In this document: positions 27,736 to 35,950 of the stretch, piece by piece
How positions within the stretch are numbered: position 1 is the stretch's first letter
Layout: each line of letters opens with the position of its first letter
Assembly (NCBI RefSeq): GCF_024138395.1
Contig: NZ_JAMYDU010000019.1
Span: forward strand, 38,835-102,834
Source of the DNA: Pseudomonas mandelii
GTDB taxonomy: Bacteria; Pseudomonadota; Gammaproteobacteria; Pseudomonadales; Pseudomonadaceae
Direction: 5' to 3'
Length of the DNA: 64,000 nucleotides
Translations under genes and position numbers: made by a program
Notes under the pieces: generated by a model
The model's input: the letters and a program-made list of their open reading frames with translations, nothing else
What the model was told of the DNA's origin: nothing
The model's database searches: none

Positions 27736-28317
27736 TTAAATGCCTGATTCGTTTTGTTCGCGGGCCAGGCGTCGTTCTTGTGCCTGTCGCTGCAAGATGT
27801 AACGGGCCAGCAATTGCCGCTGGGCATCGGACAGGTATTCGAACTCGGTGCCGACATCGTAGCCGTCGCCCTTGCGGTCGCAATGGGTGACGCGGGCCCG
27901 CAGCAGCAGCCCAAGGGCTTGCGGCATCAGCACCAGTTTGACCGACAGGTGCGCGCCGGTGGCGATGGGCGTCGGATGCTGAAAGTCGATACCGCCTTCG
28001 GAGATGATTACCGGCTGCGGTTCGCCGATCTGTCCGAGCACAGTCAGGGCGACCACCTGACTCAGCAGATCGATGCGTTTGTTCTGGGATTTCAGGAACG
28101 CGGCGATGGTGCGGTCGCGTTCGCTGATCTGTCGCAGCAGGTGTTGCGACTCGAATTCGCTCAGGTGCAGTTCGCTGAGCAGGTTGAATAGAGGGGAAGC
28201 ATCCTGCAACACTTCCTGGCCTGCGGCTTCGGGAGCAGACAGGGGCCGAATTTCCAGTGCGATCGTGTCCTCGATACGGTAGTATTCGCGGCGATCTTCT
28301 TCATCTAATGTCGACAT
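27736..28317 (-). CDS. PilZ domain protein with divergent motif
   Basis: A 193-residue cytoplasmic protein. An N-terminal helical region (about 40-95, SPLFNLLSELHLSEFESQHLL) precedes a C-terminal beta-barrel region fitting PilZ. The first PilZ motif could be RREYYR near the N-terminus. The second, normally D/N-x-S-x-x-G, reads IISEGGIDF here, so c-di-GMP binding is uncertain. An orthologue occupies the same place beside lolC in other Pseudomonas genomes. It is divergent from lolC and upstream of the phosphodiesterase gene. Confidence 0.78.
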   Translation of the reverse strand: MSTLDEEDRREYYRIEDTIALEIRPLSAPEAAGQEVLQDASPLFNLLSELHLSEFESQHLLRQISERDRTIAAFLKSQNKRIDLLSQVVALTVLGQIGEPQPVIISEGGIDFQHPTPIATGAHLSVKLVLMPQALGLLLRARVTHCDRKGDGYDVGTEFEYLSDAQRQLLARYILQRQAQERRLAREQNESGI

Positions 28318-28411
28318 GGCGAACCCATGGTAGCGGCGGTGGTCTGAGTGTAAAGCTGGTTATCGACCCCCGCCACAAGGACGTTCCTTTTCCCTCCGAA
28401 CAAGCCCCGAC

Positions 28412-29662
28412 ATGTTCAGACCTCTCTTCGTATTTATTGGCACGCGTTATACCCGTGCAAAGCGTCGCAATCATTTTGTGTCATTCATTTCCCTGACCTC
28501 GATGATCGGACTCGCCCTCGGCGTGGTCGTGATGATCGTCGTGCTGTCGGTCATGAACGGCTTCGATCATGAGATGCGCACCCGCGTGCTGGGCATGGTG
28601 CCCCACGCGACCATCGAGTCCGGTGAGCCGATCAGCGACTGGCAAAGCCTCGCCGCCAAGGTCAAGCAGAACCCGCAGGTGACGGCGGTTGCGCCCTTCG
28701 TCCAGATGCAGGGCTTGCTGACCAACAACGGCAAGGTCTCCAAAGTGCTGCTCAATGCCATCGACCCTGTGCAGGAACGGCAGGTGTCGATCATTGATAA
28801 TTTCATGCAGCAGGGCAAACTCGATGACCTGGCGCCGGGCAGTTTCGGCATCGTCATCGGCGACAAGGCCGCAGCCAAGCTCGGCGTGGCGGTTGGCGAC
28901 AAGCTGACGTTTGTCGCGCCGGAAGTCACCGTGACCCCGGCCGGGATGTTCCCGCGCATGAAACGCTTTACCGTGGTCGGCATCTTTCATGTCGGCGCCG
29001 GTGAGATCGACGGCTATCTGGGCATCACCAATTTGCAGGATCTGGCGAAGCTGCACCGGTGGAAGCCGGATCAGGTGCAGGGCATCCGTCTGAAGTTCGA
29101 CGATTTGTTCCAGGCGCCACGCACGGCGTGGACCATCGCCCAGCAGCTTGGCGAAGACACGTATTACGCCCGCGACTGGACCCGCACCCATGGCAATCTG
29201 TATCAGGCGATCCGCATGGAAAAAGCCATGATCGGCCTGCTGTTGCTGCTGATCGTCGCCGTTGCGGCGTTCAACATCATTTCCACGCTGGTGATGGTGG
29301 TGAACGACAAGAAGGGCGACATCGCGATCCTGCGCACCCTCGGCGCCACGCCGGGTTCGATCATGGCGACGTTCATGGTTCAGGGCACGGTCATTGGTGT
29401 GGTCGGGACGCTGATCGGCGCTGTGGTCGGGATCTTCGCCGCGCTGAACGTCAGCGCCGCGATTTCGGCCCTTGAAGGGCTGATCGGTCATAAATTCCTC
29501 AACGCCGACGTGTATTTCATCGATTACCTGCCGTCGCAAGTGCAGAGCCAGGACGTGTTGATGGTCTGCGCCGCCGCGTTGGTCCTGAGTTTCCTCGCCA
29601 CCCTGTATCCAGCCTGGCGTGCCGCGCGCACCCAGCCTGCGGAGGCGCTACGTTATGAGTGA
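28412..29662 (+). CDS. lolC: Lipoprotein-releasing ABC transporter permease LolC
   Basis: An inner-membrane subunit of the LolCDE complex, which extracts outer-membrane lipoproteins and hands them to LolA. The 416 residues have the MacB/FtsX-type layout: one N-terminal membrane helix (MIGLALGVVVMIVVLSVMNGF), a large periplasmic domain (about 50-270) and three C-terminal helices (LLLLLIVAVAAFNIISTLVM and following). The C-terminal motif YPAWRAARTQPAEALRYE is typical. lolD overlaps its end by 8 bases. A paralogue (lolE) lies after lolD; whether this copy is LolC or LolE is by position only. Confidence 0.93.
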   Translation: MFRPLFVFIGTRYTRAKRRNHFVSFISLTSMIGLALGVVVMIVVLSVMNGFDHEMRTRVLGMVPHATIESGEPISDWQSLAAKVKQNPQVTAVAPFVQMQGLLTNNGKVSKVLLNAIDPVQERQVSIIDNFMQQGKLDDLAPGSFGIVIGDKAAAKLGVAVGDKLTFVAPEVTVTPAGMFPRMKRFTVVGIFHVGAGEIDGYLGITNLQDLAKLHRWKPDQVQGIRLKFDDLFQAPRTAWTIAQQLGEDTYYARDWTRTHGNLYQAIRMEKAMIGLLLLLIVAVAAFNIISTLVMVVNDKKGDIAILRTLGATPGSIMATFMVQGTVIGVVGTLIGAVVGIFAALNVSAAISALEGLIGHKFLNADVYFIDYLPSQVQSQDVLMVCAAALVLSFLATLYPAWRAARTQPAEALRYE

Positions 29663-30353
29663 GTCGGGCATGAGTGATAAAGCAATCTTGAGCTGCCGCA
29701 ACCTGGGCAAATCCTATGTGGAAGGCCCGGAATCGGTAGAGGTTCTGGCCGGTCTGCAACTGGAGCTGCACCCCGGCGAGCGCGTGGCGATCGTCGGTAC
29801 GTCGGGTTCGGGCAAAAGTACCTTGCTCAACCTGCTGGGCGGTCTCGATACGCCGACCAAGGGCAGCGTCTGGCTGGCCGGTGAAGAGCTCTCGGCATTG
29901 AACGAAAAGGCCCGTGGCCTGCTGCGCAATCGGTCGCTGGGTTTCGTTTACCAGTTCCACCATTTGCTGCCTGAGTTCACCGCGCTGGAAAACGTCTGCA
30001 TGCCGTTGCTGATCGGCAAAACCGCGATCCCGGAAGCGCGTCAGCGTGCGACGGCGTTGTTGGAGCGGGTAGGGCTGGGTCATCGACTGGAGCACAAACC
30101 GGCGGAATTGTCCGGTGGCGAACGCCAGCGTGTGGCCATCGCCCGTGCCCTGGTGAACAAGCCAGGCCTGGTGATGCTCGACGAGCCGACCGGCAACCTC
30201 GACTCTCACACCGCACAAGGCATTCAGGATTTGATGCTGGAACTCAGCACCTCGATGCGCACCGCGTTCCTGGTGGTGACCCACGACATGAACCTGGCTC
30301 GCCAGATGGATCGCGTCCTGCATTTGCAGGAAGGTTACCTGACACCCATCTGA
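29655..30353 (+). CDS. lolD: Lipoprotein-releasing ABC transporter ATPase LolD
   Basis: The cytoplasmic ATPase of LolCDE, 232 residues. Walker A is GTSGSGKST, the Q-loop region FVYQFHHLLPEFTALENV carries the LolD-type FHHLLPEF motif, the signature is LSGGERQR, Walker B is LVMLDEPTGNLD, and the switch His is in VVTHDM. The ATG at 29,655 overlaps the lolC stop and implies translational coupling; an alternative ATG at 29,670 would shorten it by five residues. Confidence 0.96.
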   Translation: MSESGMSDKAILSCRNLGKSYVEGPESVEVLAGLQLELHPGERVAIVGTSGSGKSTLLNLLGGLDTPTKGSVWLAGEELSALNEKARGLLRNRSLGFVYQFHHLLPEFTALENVCMPLLIGKTAIPEARQRATALLERVGLGHRLEHKPAELSGGERQRVAIARALVNKPGLVMLDEPTGNLDSHTAQGIQDLMLELSTSMRTAFLVVTHDMNLARQMDRVLHLQEGYLTPI

Positions 30354-30362
30354 TTGACCGAA

Positions 30363-30402
30363 ACCCGGCGTACTGAACAGTGCGTCGGGTCTTTTATTTT
30401 TA
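30363..30402 (+). terminator. Strong hairpin terminator between lolD and lolE
   Basis: A 12-bp stem ACCCGGCGTACT / AGTGCGTCGGGT (two G-T pairs) closed by GAAC is followed by CTTTTATTTTTA. It lies 9 bases after the lolD stop and 17 bases before the lolE start codon. Confidence 0.85.
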
Positions 30403-30418
30403 TACGGTGCCCCAGCGA

Positions 30419-31663
30419 ATGTTCAGACCGTTATCGATCTTTATCGGCACGCGCTATACCCGCGCCAAGCGCCGCAATCGCTTTGTTTCCTTCATCTCGA
30501 TGACCTCGATGATCGGCCTCGCCCTGGGCGTGCTGGCGATGATCGTGGTGCTGTCGGTGATGAACGGCTTCCAGCGCGAAATGAGCTCGCGCATCCTCGG
30601 CATGGTGCCCCACGCGACCATCGTCGGCGTGAATCCTATCGACGATTGGCAGCCGGTGGCCGCCGCGGCGATGAAGAATCCTGCGGTAACAGCGGCGGTG
30701 CCGTTCACCGAGATGGAAGGCATGCTGTCCTACAAGGGCACGATGCAGCCGATCCAGGTCAGTGGTGTCGACCCGGCACTGGAAGGCAAGGTGTCGATCG
30801 TTGCCAAGCACATTGTTCAGGGGCGTCTCGACGCCTTGAAGCCGGGCGAGTTTGGTGTAGTGATCGGTGAGATCACTGCGCGGCGCTTTCGCTTGAACGT
30901 CGGCGACAGGATCACCCTGATCGTGCCGGAAATCAGCACCGCACCGGGTGGGATTACCCCACGCATGCAGCGATTGAACGTGGTCGGCGTGTTCAAGGTT
31001 GGCGCCGAGCTGGACGGCTCCATGGCGCTGATCCACCTCGCCGATGCCGCGCAGATGCAGCACTGGCAGCCGAATCAGGTGCAGAGCGTGCGCCTGGCGG
31101 TGACGGATCTGTACGCCGCGCCGCAAGTGTCGAGCGACATCGCGACAGGCCTGGGCGCCGCCTACAAGGCGGACGACTGGACTCACACCCAAGGCAGTCT
31201 GTTCAGCGCGATGAAGATGGAAAAAACCATGATCGGCCTGTTGTTGCTGATGATCGTCGCGGTGGCGGCATTCAACATCATCGCCACCCTGATCATGGTG
31301 GTGAACGACAAGGGCGCGGACATCGCAATCCTGCGCACCATCGGCGCCACGCCTCGGCAGATCATGGCGATCTTCATGGTGCAGGGCACGGTGATCGGGG
31401 TTGTCGGTACCTTGATTGGCGGAGTGCTGGGCGTGATCGCGGCGTTGAACGTCAGTGAGCTGGTGGGCTGGATGGAGCGGGTCAGCGGGCAGCACATCTT
31501 CAGTTCCGATGTGTACTTCGTCAGTAACCTGCCGTCGGAGCTGCAGGGCGCGGATGTGTTGTTGATCTGTTCCGCCGGTTTCATCATGAGCTTTTTGGCG
31601 ACGGTGTACCCAGCGTGGCGAGCGGCGAAAGTCGAGCCGGCTACTGCGTTGCGGTATTCGTAA
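30419..31663 (+). CDS. lolE: Lipoprotein-releasing ABC transporter permease LolE
   Basis: The second permease of LolCDE, 414 residues, clearly a duplicate of lolC. It starts MFRPLSIFIGTRYTRAKRRN where lolC has MFRPLFVFIGTRYTRAKRRN, and has the same single N-terminal helix, periplasmic domain, three C-terminal helices and YPAWRAAKVEPATALRYS ending. The ATG at 30,419 aligns with the lolC start; the frame is open further upstream but runs through a terminator. No good ribosome binding site is seen. The terminator just upstream means expression from lolCD must pass it or a separate promoter is used. Confidence 0.93.
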   Translation: MFRPLSIFIGTRYTRAKRRNRFVSFISMTSMIGLALGVLAMIVVLSVMNGFQREMSSRILGMVPHATIVGVNPIDDWQPVAAAAMKNPAVTAAVPFTEMEGMLSYKGTMQPIQVSGVDPALEGKVSIVAKHIVQGRLDALKPGEFGVVIGEITARRFRLNVGDRITLIVPEISTAPGGITPRMQRLNVVGVFKVGAELDGSMALIHLADAAQMQHWQPNQVQSVRLAVTDLYAAPQVSSDIATGLGAAYKADDWTHTQGSLFSAMKMEKTMIGLLLLMIVAVAAFNIIATLIMVVNDKGADIAILRTIGATPRQIMAIFMVQGTVIGVVGTLIGGVLGVIAALNVSELVGWMERVSGQHIFSSDVYFVSNLPSELQGADVLLICSAGFIMSFLATVYPAWRAAKVEPATALRYS

Positions 31664-31679
31664 GCCTGTAGATCGCTAT

Positions 31680-31765
31680 CGCGGGCAAGCCCGCTCCCAC
31701 AGTGACCGAGTTGAATCGCAATGACGTGAACGACTCAAAACCCTGTGGGAGCGGGCTTGCCCGCG
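31680..31765. repeat. REP inverted pair, GCGGGCAAGCCCGCTCCCAC type
   Basis: Arms at 31,680-31,702 and 31,743-31,765 are perfect reverse complements of 23 bases around a 40-base centre. They share the GCGGGCAAGC core with the pair at 15,476 but differ in the tail (ccgctcccac instead of ctcgctcctac), so at least two REP subtypes occur. Confidence 0.92.
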
Positions 31766-31786
31766 AAGGGGCCGGCCCAGCTGGCC

Positions 31787-33136
31787 TCAATCCCCCTTCG
31801 GCAACTCAATCACAAACCGCGTCCACCCCTGATCCGATTCGCAACGAATCTGCCCGCCATGGGCGCGGATGATCGACCGGGTAATCGCCAACCCCAACCC
31901 CGCATGCTCACTGCTGCCTTCACGGCGTGCCGGGTCTGCCCGGTAGAAACGGTCAAACAAACGCGGCAACAAGTCCTCAGAAATCCCTTCACCACTGTTT
32001 TCAACGGTCAGGCTCAAGCCATTCGGCTGCTCGATAATCCGCACCCGAACCTCGCCACCGACTGGGGTAAACCGCAGTGCATTGTCCAGCAAATTGGACA
32101 GTGCCCGACGCAACATGCTGCGATCGCCCTGCATGCTCGCGCTGCCGTCACGACTCAACTTCACCTGCGCGTCCTCGGCCAGCGGCGCGAAAAACTCCAG
32201 CAGCACATCGGTTTCTTCCGCCAGTTCCAGCGGTTCGCGCTTGGGCATCAGCAAGCCGTGGTCAGCCTTGGCCAGGTACAACATGTCGTTGACCAGTTGC
32301 GCCATCCATTGCAGTTCTTCGAGGTTGCTGTGCAGCGCTTCGCGGTAATCCTCAATGGGGCGCGGGCGGGTGAGGGTGACCTGAGTGTGGGTCAGCAGGT
32401 TCGACAGCGGTGTGCGCAGTTCATGGGCGATGTCGGCAGAGAAGGCCGAAAGCCGCTGAAAAGAGTCGTCGAGGCGTCCGAGCATGGCGTTGAAGCTGTG
32501 GGCCAATTCCTCGAGCTCTGGCGGCATGTCTGCTTCTGGCAGGCGAGCATTGAGCGATTGCGCCGACACGCCGCTGGCAACCGCGCTCATGCGCCGCAAC
32601 GGGCGCAAACCACTGCGCGCCGCCCAGGCACCGAGCAGGGCGGTGGCCAGCGCCGACAAACCGACCGTCAGCCAGATCAAATGCTGCATGCGCTGCAGAA
32701 AGTGCTGGTGATGGGTGATGTCCAGCAGCAGTGTCAGTTGCGGTGAATCAGCTTTGTCGGGGTACAACGGCGCGTTCAATACCCGATAGTCGGTGCCGTT
32801 GTCGCTCATCGTCGACAGGCCCGGTTGGCGCGGCAAGTCTTTGGGTAAGCGGGCTGAGCTGTCGTACAAGCGTTGCCCGTCACTGCCGATGATGCGCAGG
32901 GAAAGATCGGCTTGTTGGCTCAATTCATCGGCCAGTTTGGTCTCGCTTTCGCTGGACTGAATGTCATCCAGCGCCCGGCGTAAACCAATCAGTTTGCCGT
33001 CGAGCAATTGCTGGTCCAGTTCCACAAAATGCGCCTCGCTGGCGCGGCTGAATAACACCCCGGCGAACAACGACACCACCGCGGTGCAGGCCGCAAACAG
33101 CAGCGCCAGACGGCTGCTCAAAGAAAGTCGGCGCAT
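31787..33136 (-). CDS. Sensor histidine kinase of a copper-type two-component system
   Basis: A heavy-metal-sensor family kinase of 449 residues. The N-terminal helix (LALLFAACTAVVSLFAGVLF) and a second near 165-185 bracket a periplasmic sensor of about 130 residues, followed by HAMP, the dimerisation box with the phosphorylated His in DIAHELRTPLSNL, and a GHKL ATPase (NLLDNALRF, then AGLGLAITRSI). The start codon overlaps the regulator stop by one base (TGATG). A CopR box and a cupredoxin gene next door suggest copper (CopS/CusS type) as signal. Confidence 0.9.
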   Translation of the reverse strand: MRRLSLSSRLALLFAACTAVVSLFAGVLFSRASEAHFVELDQQLLDGKLIGLRRALDDIQSSESETKLADELSQQADLSLRIIGSDGQRLYDSSARLPKDLPRQPGLSTMSDNGTDYRVLNAPLYPDKADSPQLTLLLDITHHQHFLQRMQHLIWLTVGLSALATALLGAWAARSGLRPLRRMSAVASGVSAQSLNARLPEADMPPELEELAHSFNAMLGRLDDSFQRLSAFSADIAHELRTPLSNLLTHTQVTLTRPRPIEDYREALHSNLEELQWMAQLVNDMLYLAKADHGLLMPKREPLELAEETDVLLEFFAPLAEDAQVKLSRDGSASMQGDRSMLRRALSNLLDNALRFTPVGGEVRVRIIEQPNGLSLTVENSGEGISEDLLPRLFDRFYRADPARREGSSEHAGLGLAITRSIIRAHGGQIRCESDQGWTRFVIELPKGD

Positions 33137-33816
33137 CAGGCAGGGCGCTCTTCAAGGACATAGCCCATGCCGCGCACGGTGTGGATCAACTTGTTCGGGA
33201 AGTCATCGTCGATCTTCAGGCGCAAACGACGGATCGCCACTTCGATAACGTTGGTGTCGCTGTCGAAATTCATGTCCCACACCTGGGAAGCGATCAGTGA
33301 CTTGGGCAGAACTTCACCCTGACGTCGTAGGAGCATTTCCAGCAGGGCGAATTCCTTGGCGGTCAGGTCGATGCGCTGGCCGTTGCGCTCGACCCGGCGG
33401 CGGATCAGGTCCAGGCGCAAGTCGGCCAGTTGCAGGCTGGTTTCCTGAGGTGTGGCGCTGCCACGACGCAGCAGACTGCGAACCCGCGCCAGCAGTTCGG
33501 AGAAAGCGAAAGGCTTGACCAGATAATCGTCGGCGCCCAGTTCGAGGCCGTGAACCCTGTCCTCCACCGCATCTCGGGCTGTAAGAAACAGTACCGGTGT
33601 GTCGAGTCCGGCACCGCGCACCGCTTGCAGAATCTGCCAACCATCGCGACCGGGCAGCATTACATCGAGGATCAACAAGGCGTAATCGCCGCTCAACGCC
33701 AATTGCTGGCCGGTGCTGCCATCGGCCACCAGTTCGGTAGTGAAACCGGCCTCGGTCAGGCCTTGGCGCAGGTAGTGGCCGGTTTTCGGTTGGTCTTCGA
33801 CAATCAGCAGTTTCAT
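33136..33816 (-). CDS. Copper-type response regulator (CopR/CusR family)
   Basis: An OmpR-family regulator of 226 residues. The receiver has acidic residues in VEDQPK and phosphorylation site Asp51 in LLILDVMLPG, plus Lys in YLVKPF. The winged helix has LTAKEFALLEMLLRRQGEVL and VIEVAIRRLRLKI, then VRGMGYVLE. The ATG at 33,816 begins the standard MKLLIVEDQ; the longer upstream frame is not used in the family. It is divergent from a cupredoxin gene with a CopR box between them, and its box is repeated upstream of copABCD, so it probably controls both. Confidence 0.92.
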   Translation of the reverse strand: MKLLIVEDQPKTGHYLRQGLTEAGFTTELVADGSTGQQLALSGDYALLILDVMLPGRDGWQILQAVRGAGLDTPVLFLTARDAVEDRVHGLELGADDYLVKPFAFSELLARVRSLLRRGSATPQETSLQLADLRLDLIRRRVERNGQRIDLTAKEFALLEMLLRRQGEVLPKSLIASQVWDMNFDSDTNVIEVAIRRLRLKIDDDFPNKLIHTVRGMGYVLEERPA

Positions 33817-33877
33817 GGGCGGCTCGGGCAGTTGGAACAGGTGCGTTATACCGTGGGCGGCGGCGATAAAGGCCAAC

Positions 33878-33893
33878 CTGACAAAGTTGTAAT
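33878..33893. promoter_or_regulatory. CopR box between copR and the cupredoxin gene
   Basis: CTGACA-AAGTT-GTAAT fits the Pseudomonas CopR pattern CTGACA-N5-GTAAT exactly. It lies 62 bases from the copR-type start and 78 from the cupredoxin start. Confidence 0.8.
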
Positions 33894-33970
33894 CTGCCTG
33901 TCAGGTGGCTGGCAGAGCCCGCGGGTTAGAGTTTCCCACAAGCTGAACCTCATCTTGTTGGAGTGCGATT

Positions 33971-34498
33971 ATGTTTTTGCGAAAGCGTCTGGTGTTGGCG
34001 GCTTGCTTGCTGACACTGAGTGTAGGGCTTGAAGCCTCACCGGCGCAGACCTACGACTTCGGTCAATCGGCCCCGGCCGCCCAGGCTACCCGTAGCATTG
34101 AAGTGGTAATGGGCGATATGTCGTTCGATCCGAAAGCCATCGAGATCAAGGCCGGTGAGACCGTTCGCTTTGTACTGGTGAATAAAGGCCAGTTGCTGCA
34201 CGAATTCAACCTCGGCGACGCGGTGATGCATGCCCGGCACCAGCAGGAAATGCTGCAGATGCAGCAAAGCGGCATGCTGATGCCTACAGGCATGAAGGCC
34301 ATGGACCACGGCTCAATGGGCCATTCTTCCGAAGGGCATGGGATGAAACATGATGACCCGAACAGTGTGCTGGTGGAGCCGGGCAAAACCGCCGAGCTGA
34401 CCTGGACCTTCACCAAGGCCACCAACCTGGAATTTGCCTGCAATATTCCAGGCCACTATCAGGCCGGTATGGTCGGCAAACTGACAGTCAGTCAGTAA
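33971..34498 (+). CDS. Periplasmic cupredoxin-domain copper protein
   Basis: A 175-residue exported protein. After the signal peptide (FLRKRLVLAACLLTLSVGLEASP) comes a single cupredoxin domain. Type 1 copper ligands are suggested by His in GQLLHEFNLGD and by Cys/His/Met in ACNIPGHYQAGM. Between strands lies a His/Met-rich loop (MKAMDHGSMGHSSEGHGMKH) likely to bind extra copper. It resembles copper-induced CopI/CinA-type proteins known to be under CopRS-type systems. The ATG follows ttggagtgcgatt. Confidence 0.9.
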   Translation: MFLRKRLVLAACLLTLSVGLEASPAQTYDFGQSAPAAQATRSIEVVMGDMSFDPKAIEIKAGETVRFVLVNKGQLLHEFNLGDAVMHARHQQEMLQMQQSGMLMPTGMKAMDHGSMGHSSEGHGMKHDDPNSVLVEPGKTAELTWTFTKATNLEFACNIPGHYQAGMVGKLTVSQ

Positions 34499-34559
34499 GC
34501 ACTCAAAGGCGGGAGCAAAGGCTGGTAGAATCCGCTGATTCTTCAGTCAGGTTTCCGCC

Positions 34560-35390
34560 ATGCATCCCGCAGCCGAACATTCGCCGCTGGGCAAATCCAG
34601 CGAATACATCGCCACCTACACGCCGTCCTTGCTGTTCCCGATCCCGCGCACCGCGAAATGGGCCGAGCTGGGTCTGACGGCGCAAACCCTGCCGTACAAG
34701 GGCGTGGATTTCTGGAATTGCTTCGAACTGTCGTGGCTGTTGCCGTCCGGCAAGCCCGTGGTGGCGATTGGCGAATTCAGCATTCCGGCGGATTCGCCGA
34801 ACATCATCGAATCCAAGTCGTTCAAGCTGTACCTCAACTCGCTGAACCAGACAGCGTTTGTCGACACCGCGAGCCTTGAAGCGACACTGGCGAAAGACCT
34901 CTCGGCCGCTGCCGGCAAACCGGTGGGCGTGCGAATTCGCAGCCTGAAAGAGGTTGAGGCAGAAGGTGTCGTGGCATTGCCGGGTGTGTGCATCGATGAC
35001 CTGGACATCAGTGTCAGCAACTATGAGCATCCGCGACCGGAACTGCTGCGGTGCGATGAGTCGCGCATTGTCGAAGAGTCCGTGCACAGCCATTTGCTCA
35101 AATCCAACTGCCCGGTCACCAGCCAGCCGGATTGGGGCAGCGTGGCGGTGGAGTACCGCGGCGCGGCGCTGGATCATGCGAGTTTGCTGGAGTACATCGT
35201 GAGTTTCCGTCAGCACTCGGACTTCCATGAGCAGTGTGTGGAGCGAATCTTCCTCGACCTGCAACGGTTGCTGAAGCCAGAGAAACTGACGGTGTATGCA
35301 CGGTATGTGCGTCGCGGCGGGTTGGACATCAACCCGTATCGCAGCACCGAAGACGTACAGCTGCCGAACCATCGCCTGGTCCGTCAGTAG
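34560..35390 (+). CDS. queF: NADPH-dependent preQ0 reductase QueF
   Basis: Reduces 7-cyano-7-deazaguanine to preQ1 in queuosine biosynthesis. The 276 residues match the long bimodular QueF type. The NADPH-binding QueF motif is ESKSFKLYLNS in the N-terminal half, and the catalytic Cys184 is in SNCPVTSQPDWG followed by the Glu/His region VSFRQHSDFHEQC. C-terminal YARYVRRGGLDINPYRS is characteristic. It is a single gene ending at a repeat and a shared terminator. Confidence 0.96.
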   Translation: MHPAAEHSPLGKSSEYIATYTPSLLFPIPRTAKWAELGLTAQTLPYKGVDFWNCFELSWLLPSGKPVVAIGEFSIPADSPNIIESKSFKLYLNSLNQTAFVDTASLEATLAKDLSAAAGKPVGVRIRSLKEVEAEGVVALPGVCIDDLDISVSNYEHPRPELLRCDESRIVEESVHSHLLKSNCPVTSQPDWGSVAVEYRGAALDHASLLEYIVSFRQHSDFHEQCVERIFLDLQRLLKPEKLTVYARYVRRGGLDINPYRSTEDVQLPNHRLVRQ

Positions 35391-35395
35391 AATCA

Positions 35396-35492
35396 AGATC
35401 AAAAGATCGTCCGAACGCGGCCCGAGCCTTCGGCAGCTTCCTACAGGGTGTACGCCGTCCCAATGTAGGAGCTGCCGAAGGCTGCGATCTTG
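35396..35492. repeat. Palindromic repeat, GTAGGAGCTGCCGAAGGCTGCGATC type
   Basis: An imperfect arm at 35,397-35,445 (gatcaaaagatcg, then ccttcggcagct.cctaca) pairs with tgtaggagctgccgaaggct and gcgatctt at 35,464-35,491. The same family forms the palindrome at 63,762-63,851. Confidence 0.82.
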
Positions 35493-35532
35493 GCGCAATT
35501 CCAGTCGCCCAATAACTCAGCGGCTGGAAACC

Positions 35533-35564
35533 AAAAAGCCCCGCTATCAATAGTGGGGCTTTTT
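35533..35564. terminator. Bidirectional terminator between queF and DUF4404 gene
   Basis: AAAAAGCCCCGCTA pairs with TAGTGGGGCTTTTT around tcaa. A-run and T-run on either side suit both convergent genes. Confidence 0.92.
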
Positions 35565-35577
35565 GCATCTGGCGGGT

Positions 35578-35841
35578 TCAGATCCCCATGTTGGCCAAGG
35601 CTTGCACGATGTTGCGCAAGGTGCCGGCAAGGGTCGGGTGTTCGAGTTCGAAGCGCTCGACGGCCAGATTTACATTGTCGGCGAGGTTGGTGTTCTGGGT
35701 TTTGGTTTCGAGTTCAAGTTCCAGTTCGATCTGTTCCATCAGCGCGTGCAGGTCAGCGCGCTCGGCTTCGGAAAGCGGTGGATTCTGTTCCAATTGCTCG
35801 CGCAGTTTGTTGAGCTGTTCTTGCAGTTCGCGGGCAGGCAT
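35578..35841 (-). CDS. DUF4404 family protein
   Basis: An 87-residue, mainly helical, acidic protein starting MPARELQEQLNKLREQLEQ, the usual DUF4404 beginning, with a coiled-coil-like N-terminal half and ending AGTLRNIVQALANMGI. The ATG at 35,841 is preferred to one 11 codons upstream on family grounds, with an aggaag site before it. It lies 109 bases downstream of the HAD-like gene on the same strand. Function unknown. Confidence 0.82.
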   Translation of the reverse strand: MPARELQEQLNKLREQLEQNPPLSEAERADLHALMEQIELELELETKTQNTNLADNVNLAVERFELEHPTLAGTLRNIVQALANMGI

Positions 35842-35950
35842 GGCGTTCTTCCTTTTATCGATAGGCACTGGCATAGACCGCGGCGGCGCGCCAAAGGTCT
35901 ATGGCTGACCTTTAGATTAATCCACTCCCGGGCTATCTGCATGATCTCAG

